DNA from: Microcaldota archaeon
Lineage (GTDB): Archaea; Micrarchaeota; Micrarchaeia; Micrarchaeales; Micrarchaeaceae
Length of the DNA: 64,000 nucleotides
Assembly: GCA_021791535.1 (NCBI GenBank)
Contig: JAJYWI010000021.1
Span: 1-64,000, forward strand
Direction of reading: 5' to 3'
Shown here in pieces: positions 1 through 7,808 of this stretch; the stretch's first letter is position 1, and each line of letters starts with the position of its first letter. The notes beneath the pieces are model-generated. The model searched no databases and was not told the origin of the DNA. It saw nothing but the letters and a program-made list of their open reading frames with translations. Made by a program: the position numbers and the translations under genes.

Positions 1-110
1 CGATGGCTCGCCCTGCGTGATAGCGGTCTTGGATAGGCAGCGAGCCTGCCCGAGCGACGCCGAAGGCGTCTTTTGGGGCAGGCGAGCGTGAAGCGTGAGT
101 GTGGGTTTGC
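1..110. repeat. Large inverted repeat, possible structured RNA
   Basis: A long hairpin is visible: the arm GCCTGCCC (about 44-51) pairs with GGGCAGGC (about 77-84), enclosing a perfect inner stem GACGCC-gaa-GGCGTC. Further out, GCTCGCC near base 6 can pair with GGCGAGC near base 83. No open reading frame covers it. It could be a structured RNA cut by the window edge, a terminator of an upstream gene, or the end of a mobile element. Strand and exact limits cannot be fixed from this sequence alone. Confidence 0.4.
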
Positions 111-178
111 TTCTTTCTGAAGGATTTGATAGGAAGAGATTTACACTTTGCTTGCTACATATCTTTTGAGGTACATAA

Positions 179-550
179 ATGAAAGCGCAATTAATATCGC
201 CAGCATTAATAGAAGGTTTTTTTGAAGGATTGATTGCACCTATTTTAGAGTATGCTGCAATTGCGTTTATCTTTGCCTTTGCTTTAGCATCACAATCAAT
301 AGGACTGCCGGCCACGGATATTATCGGAATTTTTGTTTCATTTATCCTTTTTGAGGTGGTAAGGAATCTTATCTTAGGGATTAGCGCACCCAAAACAGGT
401 GCAGCATACATCTTTGGTGCTGTTGTTGGTCTGTTTATTATGGGTAGTGTTGCATCTGCGCACGAAAGTGTTGTTGTCATAGGTATAATTGCAGTATTAC
501 TAGGCATAGGCATCAGGGTCTATTTTTGGTATATCAATCAGGAGCAATAG
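179..550 (+). CDS. Small multi-pass membrane protein, unknown function
   Basis: A 123-residue very hydrophobic protein with about four predicted membrane segments (roughly residues 20-40, 47-68, 75-92 and 97-117). I do not recognise the family. Its codons favour A/T at third positions (TTA, ATT, GCA), unlike the G/C-ending codons of the genes that follow, and the surrounding 150-710 stretch is also A/T-rich. This suggests a different history from the core chromosome, for example an edge of an acquired segment. The ATG follows a weak purine stretch (TGAGGT). No partner gene is visible, because the next gene is on the other strand. Confidence 0.6.
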   Translation: MKAQLISPALIEGFFEGLIAPILEYAAIAFIFAFALASQSIGLPATDIIGIFVSFILFEVVRNLILGISAPKTGAAYIFGAVVGLFIMGSVASAHESVVVIGIIAVLLGIGIRVYFWYINQEQ

Positions 551-716
551 TAGAAAGCCCAAAAACATAGCTACAAAACCAGAAAGCCTAAGCTGGGGTA
601 TATCTGTCGTCTCTAAAACCACGCCTGTTAAAAGCGATAAATATGCCAATTGTTTGGTAAAACCTAATCTTACAAGTTTGGTGCGGAAACCGGCGGCCCC
701 AAGCCAAAAGGACAGG

Positions 717-1592
717 TCAGCTTACCACTGCTATCCCGAGATGTGCGTACACGATGTAAAGTATCCCGCTCGCCAGCGCTATCACTCCGAGCGCGCCGAT
801 CAGGTATATTATCTTCTTCTTGCTTGCTACCTTTATGAGGAAGTCTATCAGCAGCAGGCTGATTATCGTAGCCGTCACTATCGCTATCCCAAGGCCTGCG
901 TAGCCTATTCCTGAAAGCGCGGCAACCACGTTCGTGTGGCTTGCGAAGAAGGTCAGGCCGAACGCGCCGAGCGATGCGAATATCCCTATCACGAACGAGA
1001 GCCTGAAAACCTCATCAGGCTCTATGTTCATTAGGAACATCACGCTTGTCGTCACCCCGGATCTGCTCACTCCTGGCAATGCCGCAATGCCCTGCACCAG
1101 CCCTATGATTATGTAGTCCTTGAAATTCAGGCTCTCGAATTTCCTAGTATTGGCAGCATGGCCGTGCTGCCTCTTCTTCCTAGAATACCAGATGAAGAAC
1201 GCATCGCCGATGAGCACTAGCCCTATGACGATCATCGGTATGCCGAGCGATATCCCTGTTATCGAGTCTGCGATCAGGTAAAGCGGCGTGCCGATCAACC
1301 CTGTCATTACGGTAGCAGTAAGCACGTAGTAGAAGAGCCTCTTCTCCATAGTTGTGCCGCGCAGTGCTATGACCCTTATCAATGAGTATATGTCTCTCCT
1401 GAAGTAGATCACAGCAGCTAATATCGTACCAACCTCCATGAAGAGGCCGAAGGTGTATGCCTGCTCGAAGTTCAGGTGGAGCAGGCTTTGTGAGACAAGG
1501 AGCACCTGCGTCTTGCTGCTTATCGGAAGCCATTCCGATACGCCCTGGACTATGCCTATTATGATGGAATACAATGCATGTATGAAGTTCAC
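717..1592 (-). CDS. uppP: Undecaprenyl-diphosphatase family protein (UppP/BacA)
   Basis: A polytopic membrane phosphatase of 291 residues, the usual family length (260-290). The family hydrolyses polyprenyl diphosphate to the monophosphate so that the lipid carrier can be reused in glycan synthesis. Both signatures are present: GVSEWLPISSKT near residues 17-28, with the catalytic Glu and Ser, and PGVSRSG near residue 173. About eight hydrophobic segments follow. In an archaeon the substrate is probably a dolichyl-type carrier used for surface glycans or N-glycosylation (inference). A TATA-like CTTTATTAAT lies about 25 bases upstream, so the mRNA may be nearly leaderless. It stands alone at the end of a minus-strand run. 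Confidence 0.9.
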   Translation of the reverse strand: MNFIHALYSIIIGIVQGVSEWLPISSKTQVLLVSQSLLHLNFEQAYTFGLFMEVGTILAAVIYFRRDIYSLIRVIALRGTTMEKRLFYYVLTATVMTGLIGTPLYLIADSITGISLGIPMIVIGLVLIGDAFFIWYSRKKRQHGHAANTRKFESLNFKDYIIIGLVQGIAALPGVSRSGVTTSVMFLMNIEPDEVFRLSFVIGIFASLGAFGLTFFASHTNVVAALSGIGYAGLGIAIVTATIISLLLIDFLIKVASKKKIIYLIGALGVIALASGILYIVYAHLGIAVVS

Positions 1593-1630
1593 AAAAATGT
1601 TTCATCCGCAACGATTAATAAAGAATACAT

Positions 1631-2473
1631 TCAGCCGCCAAGCAGGGACCTTGCCACAAGCTTAAGGCTCCCGAGCTCCCTGAGCCTCCTGTACGAATAC
1701 GCTGCCCACTCCTTGCCGTAAGGCACGTATATGGAGACTTTTTCTCCATCGCCAGCAAGCCTTTCCGCATAGTCCATGCGCATGCCCTCAAGCATCGCGT
1801 ACGTGACGTCCCTCCTGTAACGGCCGTTCAGCCTCCTTGCAGCCTCCACGACCCTGGCATCATGGCTGGCAATCGTGAATCTATCGCCTCTCTCGAACAG
1901 GATGCGCATTAGCTTTACGTAATTCCTGTCTGTGCCTGAGCTGCTGTAGAACTCCCTGCCCTTCGGTCTGTAAGCGCCCTTGACAAGCCTAACTATGGCT
2001 TTATGGCTTAGCAGCTCCTCCAGGTCCCCCTCGCTCCTTTTCAGGTACGACTGTATGCATATGCCTACATTGCGCTTCTTTACAGCAATCATGTACGCTC
2101 GCATCGTGCTATCTACAAACTCACTCTCCTCCATGTCGAGCCACACGAAGACCTTGTGTTTCAGCGCAAGGCGGGTTATCACGGTGTAGTTCCTCACAAA
2201 TTCCCCCTCATCAATCGCCAGCCCTATCTCTGTAGGCTTCAGCGCAATGTCGGCCTTTACAAAGCTCTTTTCTATGCTCGATATGAGCTTTGAGTATTCT
2301 TTTACTGTGGACATCACCTTTTTCTCGTCAGTGTGCCGCTCCCCAAGGTAGTTTATTATCGCAGCGATTCCGTCGTCGTTGAGACGCTTCGCAACGCGTA
2401 TCGCATCGCTAATCCTCTCGCCAGCGATCCACCTGCCTGCAAGCAGGTGTTCAGCTTCGCTATTTAGGCCCAT
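1631..2473 (-). CDS. putA: Proline dehydrogenase
   Basis: A FAD-dependent enzyme oxidising L-proline to pyrroline-5-carboxylate. Family signatures are clear in the C-terminal half: RLVKGAY, TIASHD, the EGMRMD region (counterpart of the usual QMLYG) and VYVPYG-like YVPYGKEW followed by RRLRE, the proline-binding segment. The frame stays open upstream into the HAD gene, but the ATG at 2473 starts two bases after the HAD stop and gives 280 residues, typical for a stand-alone domain. The tight spacing suggests co-transcription with the HAD gene. No pyrroline-5-carboxylate dehydrogenase is visible here. Glutamate dehydrogenase lies at 41.8 kb, so proline could end as 2-oxoglutarate (inference). 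Confidence 0.88.
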   Translation of the reverse strand: MGLNSEAEHLLAGRWIAGERISDAIRVAKRLNDDGIAAIINYLGERHTDEKKVMSTVKEYSKLISSIEKSFVKADIALKPTEIGLAIDEGEFVRNYTVITRLALKHKVFVWLDMEESEFVDSTMRAYMIAVKKRNVGICIQSYLKRSEGDLEELLSHKAIVRLVKGAYRPKGREFYSSSGTDRNYVKLMRILFERGDRFTIASHDARVVEAARRLNGRYRRDVTYAMLEGMRMDYAERLAGDGEKVSIYVPYGKEWAAYSYRRLRELGSLKLVARSLLGG

Positions 2474-2475
2474 GC

Positions 2476-3084
2476 TCAATACCCGATTCCCAGCATCTTC
2501 AGGTCCCTGACGAGGTTGCGGTAACCCGTAAACCTTATTCCTTTTATCCCGACCCTCTCTGCCCCTACAATATTCTCGGGCTGGTTGTCTATGAATACAG
2601 TTTCGCTTGGCTTCGCGCCAAGCCTCCTCAATGCAAGCCGGTATATCCTTGCATCTGGCTTCCTCAGGCCAATCGAGCACGATGTCACGACCTTTTTCAC
2701 TGTTCCCGACCCGACTAGCGAGTCTATTGCAAGTTTCCCAAACGCCTTGTACCGCGTGCGACTTATATTCGATATTATGCCGAGATTGTATCGATGGCCT
2801 AGCTTTGTCATAAGCTTGAGTACATCCTTGTTTACCTTGGCAAGTCTTACGGCGGCCTCGACAAAATATAGCCGCGGTTCCGGGACCATAATGCCTTTGG
2901 AGAATTCTCTCTCTGCAGCTTGAAGCGACATACGGCCGTACTCCATATCAACCACCAATGGCAGTACGATGGCGGAGAGGTAGCCGCTGCTTAGGCCTAA
3001 CCTTTTCGAAAGGTACGATATGTACGCGTCTTCCGAGAAGTCGATTATCACGCCTCCTACGTCGAATATTATAGTCTTGAACAT
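2476..3084 (-). CDS. HAD-superfamily hydrolase
   Basis: A 202-residue subclass IA HAD protein, probably a phosphatase. Motif I is FDVGGV (Asp at residue 8), motif II is SN in IISNISR (about residue 105), the motif III lysine lies in LRKPDARIY (about 142-150), and motif IV is IDNQPEN (about 165). The second Asp of the usual DxD is replaced by Gly (DVG), as in the YihX-like branch, so the acid/base residue is not in its normal place. The substrate cannot be told from sequence. It is the first gene of a two-gene unit with proline dehydrogenase, preceded by the A/T-rich box ACAAATAAATACC near 3105-3117. Confidence 0.8.
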   Translation of the reverse strand: MFKTIIFDVGGVIIDFSEDAYISYLSKRLGLSSGYLSAIVLPLVVDMEYGRMSLQAAEREFSKGIMVPEPRLYFVEAAVRLAKVNKDVLKLMTKLGHRYNLGIISNISRTRYKAFGKLAIDSLVGSGTVKKVVTSCSIGLRKPDARIYRLALRRLGAKPSETVFIDNQPENIVGAERVGIKGIRFTGYRNLVRDLKMLGIGY

Positions 3085-3601
3085 AAGTGTTTATCTCATA
3101 AAAGGTATTTATTTGTGTAGAATCCCTCAATTGTCCAACAAATAACAGGAGATAAACGTGGTTACCACCGTGTTCACCTAAAGTTAATCCATTGCCGCAA
3201 GTCGGTTCAGTGCCAGCTAGGAAGAGCTGCGCCATGGAAACATCGGTTTAATCCCAAGGGTTACCGTGCGCAGTCCGGGAAATCCAGACAGGTTCCTTCT
3301 CGAGGCGCACGTGTACATCGTATATCGCCTCGGAATGGCAGCTACCGAGATAAGAGTCAGCGCAGAGCGCAGCGGCAAGTTTTTACTATCGGATGAGAAG
3401 GAGCTTTCACAGCTGATCAGCGAGATAACAGCCCAACGTCTCTCTTCCTCCGGCAATGATACAAATGGCACATTACAGATCCCGATGCTGCCAAAAGGCA
3501 CAGGCCAGATAAATCCATCAAAAGAGATATTAATTTCTCCAATCGGCGACGCGATTAGGGTTGTGCTGCGCGATGCGGCAGTCAGGCAACCCCGCGCAGC
3601 A
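3085..3601. other. Long intergenic stretch, mostly unexplained
   Basis: This 517-base gap separates two minus-strand genes. It holds the likely HAD promoter near 3105-3117 and a short palindrome, GTGGTTACCAC (about 3159-3169). A plus-strand TATA-like GTTTAAT (about 3246-3252) precedes a weak open frame that runs on into the phosphomevalonate kinase gene. No tRNA, rRNA or transposase remnant is evident. A structured RNA cannot be excluded by eye. Confidence 0.5.
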
Positions 3602-3808
3602 CTAACTGATTACGTTATCCACTCTTACGCCAGCATTGTCGGCATTCAGGTCGATGACCCTAAGCCCGTTCACCGAATTCAGGTAATCTGTCAGCCTTTG
3701 CCTGTCTGCTTTTTTGGTGGTCAGCGCAACAATCGAGTCTTTTCCTCCAGAACCGGGCAGCTTTGCCACGAATGCACCGTTCTCCTTGCTTCTATCTATC
3801 AGTTGTGA
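3335..3808 (+). CDS. Doubtful ORF overlapping the phosphomevalonate kinase gene
   Basis: An open frame of about 157 codons (179 with the GTG at 3266). Its first 270 bases lie in otherwise empty sequence and its last 207 bases are antisense to the 3' end of the phosphomevalonate kinase gene. The first part has ordinary globular composition and a TATA-like box upstream. The antisense part is cysteine-rich and looks like a shadow. No family is recognised. It may be a short real gene that has lost its stop, or chance; I lean towards chance. Confidence 0.22.
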   Translation: MAATEIRVSAERSGKFLLSDEKELSQLISEITAQRLSSSGNDTNGTLQIPMLPKGTGQINPSKEILISPIGDAIRVVLRDAAVRQPRAALTDYVIHSYASIVGIQVDDPKPVHRIQVICQPLPVCFFGGQRNNRVFSSRTGQLCHECTVLLASIYQL

Positions 3809-4771
3809 ACAGTCGTCGGGCTCGATGTCCACATTGGCCAGTCTGCCCAGCTCCTTTGTCAGATGCCTGCCCTTCTCGAAATGCTCCATGAAAGATTCCA
3901 ACATCACCCTATCGCCCTTTTCCATATTCTTCAGCGCATCCAACGCATCCAAGTTGGCCGCATTAAGACGTTTCATTATCTCGCCGTACCTGTCAGGGTC
4001 CCTCTTTTTGAACTCGAACACTTTAGAGACAAGCGATATCGTGCTTGCGGATTCGTTTACGAAGTTCGCGAAAACCATGCCTAGCCTGCCCGGAAGGCCG
4101 AAACTCTCCACGCTGTAATCCCAGTTACCTTTCACAGCCTTTGCGATGTCATCCCCGTTGTAGTCCTCAGGAAGGGAACCGACCAACGACTGAGAGTACC
4201 TTGTGTAAATTATGCTGCCATATGTGGCAGCCGCTACGTCGAAGCCGCTGCCTATCTTCCCTGTCGCAATGCTGTGTGAAAGCTGGGCCAGCTTGTGGAT
4301 AAGCTCCTTGTCCATCTTCAGTGCCTCGCTTCCATGCTTCGAGGCCGCGAGCGCCGCTGTTATCCCAGCGACTGTCACCCCAGCGCTGCTCCCAAGACCA
4401 CTCTTCGCTATCTTGCTGCCTCCGGAGGCGAATCCAGCATCGTTGTACGCCTCAAGGTAGAAACCAGGTATGTCAGCGCCTATGCTTATGAGATACTTTA
4501 TCGGGACCTCCACAGCCGCTTTGAGCACAGCCATCCCCTTCGGCAGCGCAAAGTCAAAGTTCCCAGTCTTCGGGTCAATCGATCCTTCGCCTGATACGTT
4601 GAACTGGGGTGCTGATACCCTAACCTTTCTGTTCTCCAGATACCTGAGCCTGACGTGGACTCTCGCATCGACAGTGACCACATAGCCAGGGTTCGGCCTC
4701 TCAAGGACCGAGTAGCTACCTATCAGAAGAATCTTGCCCGGGGCGCTGGTCTGTATGTCGAAACCTGCCAT
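3602..4771 (-). CDS. Phosphomevalonate kinase (GHMP family)
   Basis: This enzyme phosphorylates mevalonate 5-phosphate to the diphosphate, the second kinase step of the classical mevalonate pathway. It has 389 residues. The GHMP N-terminal strand is SAPGKILLIGSYSVLE (residues 9-24), the ATP loop is KSGLGSSAGVTVAG (about 123-136), and motif 3 is AKLPGSGGKDSI (about 341-352), where ERG8-type enzymes have GAGGGD. The position beside the decarboxylase and mevalonate kinase supports the assignment. The start is 4 bases downstream of the decarboxylase stop, so the three genes form one operon. Most archaea lack this enzyme and use phosphomevalonate dehydratase or related shunts. Confidence 0.85.
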   Translation of the reverse strand: MAGFDIQTSAPGKILLIGSYSVLERPNPGYVVTVDARVHVRLRYLENRKVRVSAPQFNVSGEGSIDPKTGNFDFALPKGMAVLKAAVEVPIKYLISIGADIPGFYLEAYNDAGFASGGSKIAKSGLGSSAGVTVAGITAALAASKHGSEALKMDKELIHKLAQLSHSIATGKIGSGFDVAAATYGSIIYTRYSQSLVGSLPEDYNGDDIAKAVKGNWDYSVESFGLPGRLGMVFANFVNESASTISLVSKVFEFKKRDPDRYGEIMKRLNAANLDALDALKNMEKGDRVMLESFMEHFEKGRHLTKELGRLANVDIEPDDCSQLIDRSKENGAFVAKLPGSGGKDSIVALTTKKADRQRLTDYLNSVNGLRVIDLNADNAGVRVDNVIS

Positions 4772-4775
4772 AGAA

Positions 4776-5825
4776 TCACGCGACAGGCTTCAAGCCGGTG
4801 CCGTCTATCAGCGATTCGCCATCGCCTAGCCTTCTGGGCCCGTTTCCCATCTTCAGCTTCAGTATATTCTTAACTGAGCCAAGCCCTTCAAGCATATCGG
4901 TTATCTTCCCAACGTCCTTCTCGAGCGCTATTATGTTCGCATTCGAACCAGCGTCGAAAGTGTACGCCCCGACTATCCTGCCTTCCGACTGGTTGAGCTC
5001 CTGCACCTTGTATATTATCTCCTTGGAACTGTCGTCGAGGTACATTATCGGGGGCCAGGTGTCGAGCATCGTGGCGTGCATGTTCATACTGTCTCTCATT
5101 ATGAGCTCGCCAAGCGCCTGGAAATCCCTCTTCCTCATGGCATCGATAGCTCGCTCCACCGCGCCTTCAACGTAGTCGAGCCTGCTCCTGTAGAGTATCC
5201 CTGTCTGCACCGTTTGTTTCATTCCGGCCCTCGATGAGACCTTCTTCCTTGATTCTGTGAGGATCGCCATCACGTCCACGAGCTCCGGCCACTCGCCTGG
5301 CTTTATTATCTGCTCCGCGTAGGAGTCGCTTCCATCGGGCTTGTCCCCTTTTCTCCATTCCACAATGCCGCCCATCATGCTCCTGCAGGCGCTGCCACTC
5401 CCCCTGCGCGCGACCATGGATAATTCCCTGGGCTGCAGCTCTAGGCCAAGCGCGCCGGCAGCAGCGTACGTCAACGTTGCAAGTCCTGAAGCGCTCGATG
5501 CGAGGCCACTGCCTGTAGGGAACTGGTTGTTCGACACCACGAGCGCCTTCCTCTTGTCGCCCGCCATGCCTCTGAGTATATCGAGCACCACCATGCGCTC
5601 TCCCACCTCTGTACCATTTATGTCCTGCACGGTTCCGTTTATGTACACAGTGTCGGCCTGCAGCTTTTCCGAGAACAGTACGCTGGTCCTGGTGTTCAGC
5701 TGCTCGTCAAGGGTCATGCTTACCGATGAATTCATCGGCAGTATCAGCCTATCGTCGCGCTTCCCCCAGTACTTTATGAGCGCTATGTTTGGTGTTCCGA
5801 CCGCCGTTGCAATTCTCTCCACCAC
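4776..5825 (-). CDS. mvaD: Diphosphomevalonate decarboxylase
   Basis: An ATP-dependent decarboxylase giving isopentenyl diphosphate. It has 349 residues. The family start APNIALIKYWGKR appears as TPNIALIKYWGKRDD (residues 12-26), followed by LPMNSSVSMTLD (29-40), the loop FPTGSGLASSASGLA (about 106-120) and the catalytic Asp region TFDAGSNANI (about 290). The relative that acts on monophosphate (haloarchaeal type) shares these motifs. Phosphomevalonate kinase next door makes the diphosphate-specific form more likely (inference). It is the middle gene of the operon: mevalonate kinase ends 10 bases upstream and phosphomevalonate kinase begins 4 bases downstream. Confidence 0.9.
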   Translation of the reverse strand: MVERIATAVGTPNIALIKYWGKRDDRLILPMNSSVSMTLDEQLNTRTSVLFSEKLQADTVYINGTVQDINGTEVGERMVVLDILRGMAGDKRKALVVSNNQFPTGSGLASSASGLATLTYAAAGALGLELQPRELSMVARRGSGSACRSMMGGIVEWRKGDKPDGSDSYAEQIIKPGEWPELVDVMAILTESRKKVSSRAGMKQTVQTGILYRSRLDYVEGAVERAIDAMRKRDFQALGELIMRDSMNMHATMLDTWPPIMYLDDSSKEIIYKVQELNQSEGRIVGAYTFDAGSNANIIALEKDVGKITDMLEGLGSVKNILKLKMGNGPRRLGDGESLIDGTGLKPVA

Positions 5826-5835
5826 AAAATCATCT

Positions 5836-6873
5836 TCAGCTCATGTCCTTTTTCTTAATTTTCTTAATATAGCTTTTCGCACCCCTGTCAGCGATGTGCG
5901 CAACGTATGAGTTGAATCCGATTCCATTCATTGTAGCAACAATCGTATTTGGGGTGTTCCCTATCGCAATAGCTATGCCCCCGCCGCCCCCTCCGCTCAG
6001 CTTCACGCCGAAGGCCCCGGTTTTTTTCCCGATTTCGACCGCCTTATCAAGCGCAGGACTAGAAACGTCCAACTGCCTTAAGCACTCCTGGTCCTCATAC
6101 ATGAAGGCCCCGAGGGATCTAAAATCGCCGTCTTTGAGGGCTCTCAGCCCCATAACGGAGCACCTGTTTATCTCTTCAAGTATGCGCTCCGTCAATTCCC
6201 TCTTGTTCTTGTAGTGCTCTGACACCCTGCCTACAGTAACCGCGGTGCTGAGTTTTGGCCCGGTGTCTATCAGAACCAACTCGGGGAGCGCGTTAACATG
6301 CTCCCTCCTTGCACCAATTGACTTTTCGAAGCTTACTACGCCGCCGTGGAAACTTGTGCTGACGTCTATGGCTCCGGCGCCCTGGTTCTTATGCGCGACC
6401 CGCTCCCCGTCACGCGCTATGTCTATAATTATTTCGTCCTCCATCCGCTTTCCCCCAGAGCTTATCAATGCTGTAGCAAATGCTGTGGAGCACGCTGCGC
6501 TGCTTGCCAGCCCTGATCCTATAGGTATCTCTGATGTTATTTTTATATTCTTTCCAAGCACTCCCACGCCTTCCTTGTGCAGCCTCGCAGCCACAACAGC
6601 GAAAGGCAGCACTCTTCCATACCTCTTTCCTTCCGCTTCCACGAACGCGTTGATCTCTGCCGATTTGTAGCCTGAGTACAAGCGCTCCAGCTCCTGCCTG
6701 TTTATGGAACGCCCTTCTTTTATGTCAGGCAGCAATATTGTAATGCTGCCGCTCTTAGAATCTGCCACGTTGGCTCTAGCATATAGTGACACCGCAACTG
6801 CTACCGATAATTTCCCGTATACTACCGCGTGCTCCCCGAGAAGCTTTATCACACCGGGCGCTTTGATATCCAT
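5836..6873 (-). CDS. mvk: Mevalonate kinase
   Basis: A GHMP kinase making mevalonate 5-phosphate. The ATG at 6873 gives 345 residues and places APGVIKLLGEHAVVYG at residues 5-20; a GTG three codons upstream is also in frame. The phosphate loop is IPIGSGLASSAACS (about 108-121), the base Asp lies in GAGAIDVSTS, and motif 3 is KLSGGGGGGIAIA near the C-terminus. It leads the three-gene mevalonate run. HMG-CoA reductase and synthase are not in the window. A TATA-like stretch lies at 6884-6895. Confidence 0.92.
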   Translation of the reverse strand: MDIKAPGVIKLLGEHAVVYGKLSVAVAVSLYARANVADSKSGSITILLPDIKEGRSINRQELERLYSGYKSAEINAFVEAEGKRYGRVLPFAVVAARLHKEGVGVLGKNIKITSEIPIGSGLASSAACSTAFATALISSGGKRMEDEIIIDIARDGERVAHKNQGAGAIDVSTSFHGGVVSFEKSIGARREHVNALPELVLIDTGPKLSTAVTVGRVSEHYKNKRELTERILEEINRCSVMGLRALKDGDFRSLGAFMYEDQECLRQLDVSSPALDKAVEIGKKTGAFGVKLSGGGGGGIAIAIGNTPNTIVATMNGIGFNSYVAHIADRGAKSYIKKIKKKDMS

Positions 6874-6934
6874 TGCCCACACTATATTATCATACTAACA
6901 GTCTTTTGCATAGTTCTTCATGAACTCCTCTTCA

Positions 6935-7711
6935 CTAATCGCCAGCCCTGATGAGTATGCCGCTCTGCGATGCGAATTCCGGGTTATTCGCATAGAAGAC
7001 AACTTGGTAAATGCGTTCGAAGCCAAGTCCTGCTAGAAACGCCCGCATCTGCGCCATGGTCTCCCCAGATTCGATCACATCGTCCACAAGCAGGACGGTC
7101 CTTCTGTTGTTCTTCCTCAGGAAGGCGGCGGTTTCTGGGGTAACGTAGACCTTCTGCGCCACGGACTCCCCGTTTTTCCAGAACAGCTCGTGCCTTGGAT
7201 ATCCTGCCATTGCTATGTCAGGGCTGAAGCCGTGCTCCATCAATGCGCTGATTATGCCAGATGCGAAGAACATGCCGCATGACATTACCGGCATAATGAT
7301 TGTATCCCTTGGCAATGAAAGGATGTCACCTGGCAGGTCTCCCCGCAGCAGCCTTTCCAGCGTAACTCTTCTTGGATTTGGCTTGTAATCGAAGTAGCCA
7401 GCCTCCAACGCCGCGTCCAGGTCTGCAGTCTCGGCTTTGAGGTACGACACTGCCCCGCCGGTCCTCGCAGCGTCATACCTTTTAGCATAGCCGATAACGC
7501 TCTCCCTGTCGCGATTGGCAAACGCGGCGATCTGTCTGCGCATCTCAGACTCGAGATCCGCCATGAATCCGGCTCGTTCCTCACCTGACCTCCTTTCGTT
7601 GAATGCTTCTAGGAACAGGTTACGTATCTCGGCGTCTCCTTTCAGTCCTGACCTTAAAAGCCTGCCGCTACTGTTTTCCGGATGGCTTTCAACCCTCACT
7701 CCAGCCTCCAT
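6935..7711 (-). CDS. Phosphoribosyltransferase-domain protein
   Basis: A 258-residue protein whose C-terminal half carries the type I PRPP-binding motif VLLVDDVIESGET (about residues 205-217). The N-terminal 120 residues are charged and not recognised. Substrate specificity is not visible; it could salvage a base or be a regulatory PRTase. The ATG at 7711 is chosen over a TTG three codons upstream. It lies downstream of the VirB4-like ATPase on the same strand, with about 100 bases between them containing an A/T-rich element, so it probably has its own promoter. Confidence 0.7.
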   Translation of the reverse strand: MEAGVRVESHPENSSGRLLRSGLKGDAEIRNLFLEAFNERRSGEERAGFMADLESEMRRQIAAFANRDRESVIGYAKRYDAARTGGAVSYLKAETADLDAALEAGYFDYKPNPRRVTLERLLRGDLPGDILSLPRDTIIMPVMSCGMFFASGIISALMEHGFSPDIAMAGYPRHELFWKNGESVAQKVYVTPETAAFLRKNNRRTVLLVDDVIESGETMAQMRAFLAGLGFERIYQVVFYANNPEFASQSGILIRAGD

Positions 7712-7808
7712 AATTACCAAACAATCGATATGTTCCCATATATTTATATGTTGCTATGCGTGTTTGTCGTCGTATTGCCCTATCGGCACGTATAAGTACT
7801 TCCAGCGG

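Noticed and set aside
500-649. A 49-codon hydrophobic minus-strand frame from a TTG, antisense to the end of the 179-550 gene
   Set aside because: Hydrophobic codons in A/T-rich DNA arise easily; no start box, no neighbours and it overlaps a better gene.
2948-3235. Minus-strand frame across the HAD gene start and upstream spacer
   Set aside because: Runs through the clear HAD gene in another frame and has Arg-rich shadow composition.
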